Assembly: GCA_034926235.1 (NCBI GenBank)
Contig: JAYFRE010000052.1
Span: forward strand, 1 to 14,527
Direction: 5' to 3'
From: JAYFRE01 sp034926235
GTDB lineage: Bacteria > Pseudomonadota > Alphaproteobacteria > Rhodospirillales > Magnetospirillaceae
Length of the DNA: 14,527 nt
The notes beneath the pieces were generated by a model. That model saw only the letters and a program-made list of their open reading frames with translations, was not told where the DNA came from and did not search any database. The translations under genes and the position numbers were made by a program. Numbering within the stretch: position 1 is the stretch's first letter; every line of letters begins with the position of its first letter. Shown here one piece after another: positions 7,523 to 13,374 of this stretch.

Positions 7523-7580
7523 GCGCGGTGTTTGCGGGGAGGTGTGCTGGGAGGCGTTCCGGCCCCCGAGAACACCGCGC
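7523..7580 (-). repeat. intercistronic long inverted repeat just after the BKACE stop
   Basis: GCGCGGTGTT (7523-7532) and AACACCGCGC (7571-7580) pair perfectly, and CGGGG/CCCCG (7535-7539/7564-7568) continues the helix after a 2x2 internal loop, leaving a 24-nt apical loop. On the minus strand the nearest T-run (five T, 7511-7515) begins about seven bases past the stem, so it could be at most a weak attenuator. On the plus strand TTTT follows directly, so it could also stop antisense transcription. Confidence 0.65.
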
Positions 7581-7589
7581 TTTTCGGGA

Positions 7590-8522
7590 CTAGAAGGCGA
7601 CGGCGCCGCTGCCTTTGAGCTTCATGATCTCGCGGACCTCAGCGGAGGTGTAGATGTCCAATCCGAGCCGTTCGATGACCTCCCGCATTTGGACGACCTG
7701 CTCCGCGCTGGTCTTGGCGGGCACGCCGGGCCTGAGCGACAGATTGTCTTCGAGACCGACGCGGACATTGCCGCCCATGGCCAGACCGGCGGCGCAGATC
7801 GGGAACTGGAACCGGCCGGCGGCGCAGACGGACCAATGGAAATCGCCGATCAGATCCTTGGCCTGACGATGCAGGGTGACCAGATTTTCGACCGTAGCCG
7901 GCAGACCGCCCAGGATTCCCAGCACGAACTGGATATAGGGGGGCGTCTTGATGATGCCCTTGTCGATCAGGAAGGCGATGTTGTTGATCATGCCCGCGTC
8001 ATAGACCTCGAATTCGGGCCGGGTCCCGGCGTCGTGCATGGCGTGGTTGTAGCTTTCCAGCGCCTTGAAGCTGTTGGCGAAGACCAGATCCCAGGTGCCT
8101 TCGAGATAGGGAAGCTCCCAATCGAATTTCGGGCCGCCCGCCCTTTTGACCGCCGCCGCTACCGGCGCCAGGCAGAAATCGATGGACCCGGCGTTTAAGG
8201 ACGCCAATTCGGGCTTGAACCGCGGGATCGGGGCCAATCTTGTCGCCAGATCCATGCCCAGCCCGGCGCCGGTGGTGATGCAAATCACGACGTCGGAGCG
8301 CTTTTTGATGCCCGATACGATCTCGCCCATGAGGTCGAGGTCGCCGCTCGGTGCGCCGGTTTTCGGGTCGCGTGCATGGATGTGCACGACCGCCGATCCG
8401 GCTTCAGCCGCGCCGACCGCATCATCGATGATCTGCTGTGGCGTTATGGGCAGATAAGGCGACATCGAGGGGGTGTGGATGGCTCCCGTGACTGCGGTGG
8501 TGATCCAAACTTTCTTAGCCAT
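7590..8522 (-). CDS. beta-keto acid cleavage enzyme (BKACE, Kce/DUF849 family)
   Basis: A 310-residue TIM-barrel protein of the BKACE family, whose founding member is 3-keto-5-aminohexanoate cleavage enzyme. Family reaction: a beta-keto acid plus acetyl-CoA gives acetoacetate plus a new acyl-CoA, on a divalent metal, in the cytoplasm. Metal-ligand residues are in place: His47 and His49 in VVHIHARDP and Glu258 in GLEDN; Arg254 and the STG-like TTGAG loop (83-87) are also conserved. The residue matching Glu14 of Kce (motif TGAE) is Ile15 (TGAIHT), so the amino-group contact of the lysine pathway is missing and another beta-keto acid is the likely substrate. AAGGAGAG lies before the ATG. The gene lies 75 bp after the permease gene and upstream of a CoA-transferase that can take its acetoacetate. 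Confidence 0.9.
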   Translation of the reverse strand: MAKKVWITTAVTGAIHTPSMSPYLPITPQQIIDDAVGAAEAGSAVVHIHARDPKTGAPSGDLDLMGEIVSGIKKRSDVVICITTGAGLGMDLATRLAPIPRFKPELASLNAGSIDFCLAPVAAAVKRAGGPKFDWELPYLEGTWDLVFANSFKALESYNHAMHDAGTRPEFEVYDAGMINNIAFLIDKGIIKTPPYIQFVLGILGGLPATVENLVTLHRQAKDLIGDFHWSVCAAGRFQFPICAAGLAMGGNVRVGLEDNLSLRPGVPAKTSAEQVVQMREVIERLGLDIYTSAEVREIMKLKGSGAVAF

Positions 8523-8591
8523 TCCGTCTCTCCTTTGTGATGAATTCGTTGACTGTTGATTTTCTTGAACGACAGGGGGTGCGGGTGTCCG

Positions 8592-8610
8592 CGCCGGCTA
8601 GAAGCCGGCG
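8592..8610 (-). repeat. hairpin spanning the permease stop codon
   Basis: CGCCGGC (8592-8598) and GCCGGCG (8604-8610) form a 7-bp GC stem with a 5-nt loop; the TAG stop of the permease gene (8598-8600) lies at the edge of the loop. No T-run follows on the minus strand. A possible mRNA stability or coupling element in the 75-bp gap to the BKACE gene. Confidence 0.5.
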
Positions 8611-9986
8611 GGCCACAACAGCAGCGTGATGCTGAAGAAGGTGATGCAGTAGGCCCAGATGATCACCGTGAAGGGCAGGATGTCCTGGAACTTGACCTTG
8701 TAGGCGCCCAGGATCGGCAAGGCCCAGAAAGGCTGGATCATGTTGCTGCAGACGCTGCCCCAGGTGTAGGCGTTGATGACGTGCGGAATGCTGGCGCCAA
8801 GCTCTTTGCCGGCGGGGATGAGGTAGGGCGCCTCGATGACGAATTTGGACCCGGCCGACGGCACGAAGATGTCGAGGACCGTGGTGTAGAGGAAGACGAT
8901 CCAGGGGAAGGTGCCTTGGGTCGAAATCGACACGAACCAATGGGCGATGATGCCGGCCAGACCCGAAAAGCTGATCATGCCGAAGATGCCCGCATACATG
9001 GGGAACTGGATGATCACGCCGGCCACGGTCGAGGTGCCGCGCTGCACCGAAGCGATGAAGCTGCGGGGATTCTTGTGCAGCAGCATGGCCAGGAACAGGA
9101 AGGTGAAATTGACCGAGTTGAGGTCGATCCTGGCGATTCCGTTTTCGTAGAAATAGCTGAGCGCTGCGTAAAGTCCCATCGCGGCGATGATGACCTGCAG
9201 CACCCAGGAACGGTTCCAGCGTTCAGCCGGAGAGAGATCCTTCTTGGGAACATCCTCGGGTTCGGGCGTCGAAAGCGCCGCTGCGGTTTCCGCGTCGATC
9301 TGGCGCGCCATGCGGCCCTTGGGCACGATGATCAGGAACAGGATCGGCAGGGTCACGAACAGGAACAGGTTGCTGACCAAAAGATGCGGATCGAACGTGG
9401 TCAGAGTCAGCGGAATGACGCCGGTCACGCTTTCGATGAAGTGTCCGGGGGTGGCGACCAGAAGCTGCGCCGCCTGGGACGGCCCGTTGGCGAGAACGAT
9501 CAGGCAGTATGAAATGGCCGCCAGGATCGGATAATGGATGCCGAGCCCCTGTTTGCGGACGGCGATCTCGCGGCCCATCATGATGGACACCATCATGCCG
9601 ATGCCCCAATGCATCCACCACAGGAAGCCCGCGATCAGCGTGAACATCACCAAAGTTGCGGACGCGGTTTTGGGAATATCGATCAAGCGGATGATCAGCT
9701 TTTTAACGTAGCTTGATTCTGCGACGGCGAAGCCGGTGATCATCAACACGGACATCTGCATGGCGAAGGTCAGCAGACTCCAAAAGCCTTTCTGATAGTC
9801 CTTGATGATTTGGAGTGGGCCGTGATCGGTAAGCGCCAAGGCTAATCCGAAGACTATTAGAGTTATAACAAGAACGAAAACCCACGCATCAGGAACCCAC
9901 TTTATACTCCATAGAGTAAATTTATCGACAAACCCCATTTTTTCAGGAATATTATTTTCATGTTCTTGGACAGATGCTTGTGTCAT
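8598..9986 (-). CDS. atoE: AtoE-like short-chain fatty acid permease
   Basis: A 462-residue polytopic membrane protein of the SCFA transporter family (AtoE). Whole-length similarity to E. coli AtoE is clear, for example GFWSLLTFAMQM, LLVATPGHFIE, LLLHKNP, STVAGVIIQFPMYAGI, VPSAGSKFVIEAP and MIQPFWALP. About a dozen hydrophobic segments are broken by a charged cytosolic loop at residues 224-258. The start MTQASVQ at 9986 is preferred because AAAAGGGG lies six bases upstream; an in-frame ATG at 10028 would add 14 residues without a better site. It is expected to import acetoacetate, butyrate or a related keto acid. It is the first gene of the operon, about 91 bp downstream of the predicted sigma-54 start site. 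The first 50 codons are noticeably AT-rich against the rest of the gene. Confidence 0.92.
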   Translation of the reverse strand: MTQASVQEHENNIPEKMGFVDKFTLWSIKWVPDAWVFVLVITLIVFGLALALTDHGPLQIIKDYQKGFWSLLTFAMQMSVLMITGFAVAESSYVKKLIIRLIDIPKTASATLVMFTLIAGFLWWMHWGIGMMVSIMMGREIAVRKQGLGIHYPILAAISYCLIVLANGPSQAAQLLVATPGHFIESVTGVIPLTLTTFDPHLLVSNLFLFVTLPILFLIIVPKGRMARQIDAETAAALSTPEPEDVPKKDLSPAERWNRSWVLQVIIAAMGLYAALSYFYENGIARIDLNSVNFTFLFLAMLLHKNPRSFIASVQRGTSTVAGVIIQFPMYAGIFGMISFSGLAGIIAHWFVSISTQGTFPWIVFLYTTVLDIFVPSAGSKFVIEAPYLIPAGKELGASIPHVINAYTWGSVCSNMIQPFWALPILGAYKVKFQDILPFTVIIWAYCITFFSITLLLWPAGF

Positions 9987-10087
9987 AGACAGCCCCTTTT
10001 GTCTATATGCGTAAACCCCACTTTTCACTGAGGGAGTATTCTTGTTTTTAAAAATATGCTTTGCCCTCGGCGAATGTTATTGGGGCT

Positions 10088-10103
10088 AGCAATAAGCATG
10101 CCA
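10088..10103 (-). promoter_or_regulatory. sigma-54 (-24/-12) promoter of the keto-acid operon
   Basis: On the minus strand the sequence reads TGGCAT-N5-TTGCT (10103 down to 10088) against the sigma-54 consensus TGGCAC-N5-TTGCA/T. GG and GC are correctly placed for -24/-12, predicting a start near 10077 and a leader of about 91 nt to the permease ATG. The divergent gene encodes a GAFTGA-bearing activator, which strongly supports this call. Confidence 0.82.
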
Positions 10104-10159
10104 GGGTATGCAGAGGCCGGATTCTGTGGGGTGGAGCAGAGGGGAGGCAGGAATCAGAG

Positions 10160-10181
10160 GCGATTTTGTATGCTAAATCGC
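10160..10181. repeat. 22-bp palindrome, candidate upstream activator site
   Basis: Arms GCGATTT (10160-10166) and AAATCGC (10175-10181) are perfectly complementary around an 8-bp spacer. The centre is about 93 bp upstream of the predicted sigma-54 start, the usual range for an enhancer bound by this activator class. It contains copy 1 of the 16-bp direct repeat. Confidence 0.65.
10166..10181 (+). repeat. direct repeat copy 1, TTGTATGCTAAATCGC
   Basis: It matches copy 2 at 10260-10275 in 14 of 16 positions, with only bases 9-10 differing (TA against GG). The copies are 94 bp apart, close to nine helical turns. This copy is inside the candidate activator site. Confidence 0.65.
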
Positions 10182-10194
10182 ATATCTAATATGC
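10180..10194. repeat. 15-bp palindrome GCATAT-CTA-ATATGC
   Basis: Perfect 6-bp arms with a 3-bp spacer, sharing two bases with the preceding palindrome. Its half-site resembles the GTATGC strings elsewhere in this region. A second candidate activator site, about 110 bp upstream of the predicted sigma-54 start. Confidence 0.5.
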
Positions 10195-10251
10195 CGGAGA
10201 ATAGGGGGTTCACCCTCTAAAGGTATGGGTTTTCGGCAGAATTTTTATCGA

Positions 10252-10281
10252 TTGACCACTTGTATGCGGAATCGCTTAATA
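10252..10281 (+). promoter_or_regulatory. sigma-70-like promoter of the activator gene
   Basis: TTGACC (10252-10257) followed 18 bp later by TTAATA (10276-10281), or by TAATAT one base further on. The -35 is good and the -10 fair. A GGGAGGG ribosome binding site (10307-10313) sits eight bases before the ATG. Confidence 0.45.
10260..10275 (+). repeat. direct repeat copy 2, TTGTATGCGGAATCGC, over the activator promoter
   Basis: It matches copy 1 in 14 of 16 positions. It lies between the putative -35 (TTGACC) and -10 elements of the activator gene, so a protein bound here would be expected to block RNA polymerase, which suggests negative autoregulation (inference). Confidence 0.6.
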
Positions 10282-10321
10282 TTGAGCAAAATTGCATATA
10301 AAAATTGGGAGGGCTGAAACA

Positions 10322-12124
10322 ATGCATGATTTCAGCGGGTTTGCGTCTCGGTCTTGCGGTGTCGCCGTCGTCGATCGGTGTATGATCATTCTGGCGGCCA
10401 ATCCATCTTTGGCCTCGCTGCTGCACTACCCGGATGACACATTGCCGGGAATGCCGCTAAAGCGGTTTTTCCCCGATATCACGGTCGGAATGCTGGTGGA
10501 ATCGGGCCTGCGCTCGCACCTCATGCATTATGATGACCATCCTTTTCTGATGTCGTTCGTGCCTTTTCCTGAGGGTGACGATCAGAGAACGGCTATCTTT
10601 GTCCAAGATGTTGATAACATTAATAGAATTTATAACGACAATATAAAATTAAACGAGGACATGTCCCTTTTAGATCAGATGTTCAATGCGCTCTATGACG
10701 GTATTTTTATTACGGATAAAAACGGTATAGCCATCTATGCCAATGATGCCCTTCTTTCTTTTCTTGGTATTTTCCGTGAAGACTGCATTGGGAAACCTGT
10801 TTCCCAACTCGTCGAAGAGGGGGTTTCAAACAATGCGGCCAGCATGGAAGTTCTGAATACGAGCGCTCCCGCTTCAACCATCAACAGCTATCCGCGCAGC
10901 GGTAAGACCTGCCTGGCTTCGGCGACGCCGGTCTTTGCTGATGGTGTGCTGAAACGGGTGATCTGCGTTATCCGCGATCTGAGCGAGCTCAATGCGTTGC
11001 GTGACCGGTTGAATGAGGTTCAATCGCTGACGCGCGGCTACCGGCAACGCCTGAAGGAGATGGAGGCGGTTCGCAGCGCCCCGGCCATCGTCGCCACCCG
11101 CAGCAGTGCGATGCAGGAAGTCTTCGCCATGGCGGCCAAGGTCGCCTCGGTCGATGTCCCGGTCCTGCTTCTGGGCGAAACGGGGGTCGGCAAGGATTTT
11201 CTGGCCCAGTTCATCCATGACAATGGCGATCGTGGCCGTCAGGGGTCCCTGATCAAGGTCAATTGCGGGGCCATTCCCGAAACCCTGCTGGAATCCGAAC
11301 TGTTCGGTTATGAGCAGGGGGCCTTCACCGGGGCCAGCCGGCAGGGAAAGGCCGGTTTATTCGAGGTCGCCAAGGGCGGCACGCTGTTTCTGGACGAGAT
11401 CGGCGAGATTCCCCGCGCAATGCAGGTCAAGCTGCTGAATGTCCTGCAGGACCGGAAATTCTACCGTCTGGGCGGGGTCAAGACGATCGAGCTGCAGACG
11501 CGTATCATCGCCGCCACCAACGCCAATATCGAAAAAATGGTCGAGGACGGTTCCTTCCGCAAGGATCTGTTTCACCGCCTCAATGTCATCACCCTCTGGA
11601 TACCGGCGCTGCGCGACCGCTATGACGACATCTTGCCGCTGGCGATGGCTTTCCTGAAAGAGAACAACGTTCGTTACGGCCGGTGCTGCTCCTTTTCATC
11701 TGAAACGATGGAGGCGTTTCTGCGCTACGATTGGCCGGGCAACATCCGCGAGATGAAGAATGCGGTCGAGCGGCTGGTGATCATGAGCAATGAGGAGTGC
11801 ATCCGACCGGCGAACTTTGCTGGCAGTCTGTTGCCGCCCCGGCGCGGCGAACAGGATTGGGCGGCGCATCCGGCCGGAGATCCATCCCTGACACTGAAAC
11901 AAAGGGTGGATGCGTTCGAGGCGAACTGCATCGAATCGGCGGTCGCTCAGGCCGGGACCCTGCGCGATGCAGCACGGCTGCTGGATATCGATCTTTCAAC
12001 CTTGGTGCGCAAACGGCAGCGTCTTGGTCTGAGGAACCGTGATGGCCGGAGAGAATCTCAGCAGACACACCCTGCCATCGACCGTAAGAATCTGTCGGCA
12101 TCGTCTTCCCTGGGCACGGCGTAG
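10322..12124 (+). CDS. PAS-domain sigma-54-dependent transcriptional activator (enhancer-binding protein)
   Basis: A 600-residue activator. Residues 1-100 and about 115-225 look like two PAS-type sensory domains (the second reads LYDGIFITDKNGIAIYAND), followed by a short coiled stretch (221-250). The AAA+ domain is complete: Walker A GETGVGKD (285-292), GAFTGA loop (333-338) that contacts sigma-54, Walker B GGTLFLDE (352-359), FRKDLFHRLN (412-421) and WPGNIRE (471-477). A Fis-type HTH lies at about 547-570. No phospho-receiver domain, so a ligand or partner sensed by PAS is the likely signal. The start at 10322 is chosen for GGGAGGG eight bases upstream. It is divergent from an operon with a -24/-12 promoter, its probable target. 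The last 22 codons overlap the convergent gene and look like read-through beyond the HTH. Confidence 0.93.
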   Translation: MHDFSGFASRSCGVAVVDRCMIILAANPSLASLLHYPDDTLPGMPLKRFFPDITVGMLVESGLRSHLMHYDDHPFLMSFVPFPEGDDQRTAIFVQDVDNINRIYNDNIKLNEDMSLLDQMFNALYDGIFITDKNGIAIYANDALLSFLGIFREDCIGKPVSQLVEEGVSNNAASMEVLNTSAPASTINSYPRSGKTCLASATPVFADGVLKRVICVIRDLSELNALRDRLNEVQSLTRGYRQRLKEMEAVRSAPAIVATRSSAMQEVFAMAAKVASVDVPVLLLGETGVGKDFLAQFIHDNGDRGRQGSLIKVNCGAIPETLLESELFGYEQGAFTGASRQGKAGLFEVAKGGTLFLDEIGEIPRAMQVKLLNVLQDRKFYRLGGVKTIELQTRIIAATNANIEKMVEDGSFRKDLFHRLNVITLWIPALRDRYDDILPLAMAFLKENNVRYGRCCSFSSETMEAFLRYDWPGNIREMKNAVERLVIMSNEECIRPANFAGSLLPPRRGEQDWAAHPAGDPSLTLKQRVDAFEANCIESAVAQAGTLRDAARLLDIDLSTLVRKRQRLGLRNRDGRRESQQTHPAIDRKNLSASSSLGTA

Positions 12125-12600
12125 CGGGCCGGTTCCGCCGGGATTGCCATGAGGGCGCGGCAGTAATCCTCGGGCAGGCCGCAATCCCTGGCTCCGTCCA
12201 GGATGTGGGCACGGTATTCGATGCTGGGCGGGCGGGGAGGACCCAGAATGTCCTTGCGGTACATCAGAATGTCGAAGGTGGCGCCTTTTAGATCGAATAC
12301 CATCGCCGGGGAATGAAAATAGCCGCCGCCGCCGTCCAGCCGTACGCCCTGCCAAGCGTCGAGACGGTCGAGAGCGGAAAAGGCGAGGGCGTAAACCATG
12401 CCATGAACGGTTTGTCCGGGGGCGGGCATGACGGTTTCTTCTCCCCCGTCCCAACGTTCCGAATGGCCGAAAAAGGCCAGACGGTGATCGGGTAGACGCG
12501 CTGCGGCGATCCGCTTGGCGCCGGGACAGCGCAGCGCGATCTGCCCCGGATTCATGTTTGAACCATAGGCGAAATAGAGGAGCGGGCTTTTACGTTCCAT
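12058..12600 (-). CDS. gamma-glutamylcyclotransferase-fold (AIG2/GGCT-like) protein with substituted catalytic Glu
   Basis: A 180-residue protein with the GGCT-fold substrate-loop motif YGSNM (residues 12-16) and strong collinearity with human GGCT as I recall it: ARLPDHRLAFFG, GMVYALAFSALDRLD, and SIEYRAHILDGARDCGLPEDY. The catalytic Glu98 of human GGCT, in LDEQEGV, aligns with Gln84 in LDAWQGV (codon CAG on the minus strand). GGCT enzymes release 5-oxoproline from gamma-glutamyl amines, but loss of this Glu should abolish or change that activity. The start at 12600 is chosen because CAGGA lies eight bases upstream; an ATG at 12609 adds three residues. It begins 22 bp after anfO, so it is probably the last gene of the Fe-nitrogenase operon. 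Its 3' end overlaps the convergent activator gene by 67 bp. Confidence 0.83.
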   Translation of the reverse strand: MERKSPLLYFAYGSNMNPGQIALRCPGAKRIAAARLPDHRLAFFGHSERWDGGEETVMPAPGQTVHGMVYALAFSALDRLDAWQGVRLDGGGGYFHSPAMVFDLKGATFDILMYRKDILGPPRPPSIEYRAHILDGARDCGLPEDYCRALMAIPAEPARYAVPREDDADRFLRSMAGCVC

Positions 12601-12622
12601 CGTCGTCATCCTGGATGTCTGA

Positions 12623-13318
12623 TCAGCGGTTAGGGGAAACCAGGACCTTGAGGCCCTGTCCGGAGATGTCGTAATCCGCCCGCAGATTCAGAGCGTCCAG
12701 GGTCTGAGCGAACCAGCGCGGCAGGTGATTGCACAGGATTTCCAGCGTGTCGAATGCCCGCTCCTCCAGGATCGGGATCAGGATCATGCGGGAATTCAGG
12801 GTGGTATCCTGTTTCAGCGTTCGGTCGAGATCGATGCGCCAATAGCCTTGGCCGATTCGTTCCAGCGGCAAGATTCCCGGCGATGCCGGGCCGCAGGCGG
12901 AGAACGGCCCGTCCGTGCGGGGACCGCAGCGGCCGGGCGCGCACCCGGAGCCACAGCTCGAGGCGGCCGATGGCTGGGCGTTCCGGGCGCGTTCCGCCTC
13001 CTGGATCAGGATGGCCTCGATCTGGTCGGGAATCGGCCCCTGGCCCGCCCAGACATGGATGCCGAATTCTTCTTGCAGGATGGTGTAGACCAGACCCCGC
13101 GTTCCCGACGACAAGAAGACCGCGCCCTCGCCCATGCGGGATGCAGCGTCCCGAACCGCCGCCTTGACGCCGCCCAGCGTCATGTCGGGCCGGATCGACA
13201 AGGCGATGTCCCCGGCAGGCAGCCAGGTCTCCGATTCCTTGCCGTACAGGCGGATACACCCCTCACCGTAGGGAGAGGCGATTTTTCCCTCATTATCGAC
13301 ATAAACAGCGATCGTCAT
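12623..13318 (-). CDS. anfO: Fe-only nitrogenase accessory protein AnfO
   Basis: A 231-residue protein recognised as AnfO, found directly after anfK in alternative nitrogenase operons. The N-terminal half (MTIAVYVDNEGKIASPYGEG, then a NifX/NifY-like alpha/beta region to about residue 110) is joined by a Cys-rich linker with Cys122, Cys126, Cys131 and Cys142 to a C-terminal domain. AnfO is needed for full diazotrophic growth on Fe-only nitrogenase in Azotobacter; its exact biochemistry is not settled. The start at 13318 is preferred because GGGAG lies about seven bases upstream and the family begins here; a longer open frame to 13396 would run into anfK. It sits 56 bp after the anfK stop, across a GC-rich hairpin, and 22 bp before the GGCT-like gene. 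Confidence 0.88.
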   Translation of the reverse strand: MTIAVYVDNEGKIASPYGEGCIRLYGKESETWLPAGDIALSIRPDMTLGGVKAAVRDAASRMGEGAVFLSSGTRGLVYTILQEEFGIHVWAGQGPIPDQIEAILIQEAERARNAQPSAASSCGSGCAPGRCGPRTDGPFSACGPASPGILPLERIGQGYWRIDLDRTLKQDTTLNSRMILIPILEERAFDTLEILCNHLPRWFAQTLDALNLRADYDISGQGLKVLVSPNR

Positions 13319-13353
13319 GGCGGCGCTCCCGGACGGGACGGTTTCAGGGAAGG

Positions 13354-13373
13354 GGCGGGCCCGAGGGCCCGCC
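13354..13373 (-). repeat. GC-rich hairpin between anfK and anfO
   Basis: GGCGGGCCC (13354-13362) and GGGCCCGCC (13365-13373) form a perfect inverted repeat. It begins one base after the anfK stop on the transcribed strand and has no T-run after it. It may stabilise the 3' end of the structural-gene mRNA and set lower anfO expression (inference). Confidence 0.65.
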
Positions 13374-13374
13374 G

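Larger units (their letters stand above)
9987..10321. promoter_or_regulatory. divergent control region between permease operon and activator gene
   Basis: 335 bp without a gene. It holds the sigma-54 promoter of the operon, two palindromes, a 16-bp direct repeat in two copies, and a sigma-70-like promoter for the activator, each listed separately. The hexamer GTATGC or its near variant ATATGC appears six times counting both strands (10106, 10168, 10180, 10189, 10262, 10294), suggesting several binding sites for one regulator. No clear IHF consensus was found between promoter and palindromes. Confidence 0.75.

Noticed and set aside
7478..7580. Intrinsic terminator ending the transcript after the BKACE gene
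   Set aside because: Neither hairpin is followed directly by a T-run on the transcribed strand, and the CoA-transferase genes downstream lack an obvious promoter of their own.
7143..8198. A 351-codon plus-strand open frame across the CoA-transferase/BKACE junction
   Set aside because: It runs antisense to two well-supported genes and through the hairpin region; composition is that of a shadow frame.
8556..9512. A 318-codon plus-strand open frame
   Set aside because: Antisense to the permease gene, with Asp/Glu/Gly/Arg-rich low-complexity translation.
10104..10159. IHF site between the sigma-54 promoter and the palindromes
   Set aside because: The stretch is G-rich and no match to WATCAANNNNTTR could be seen.
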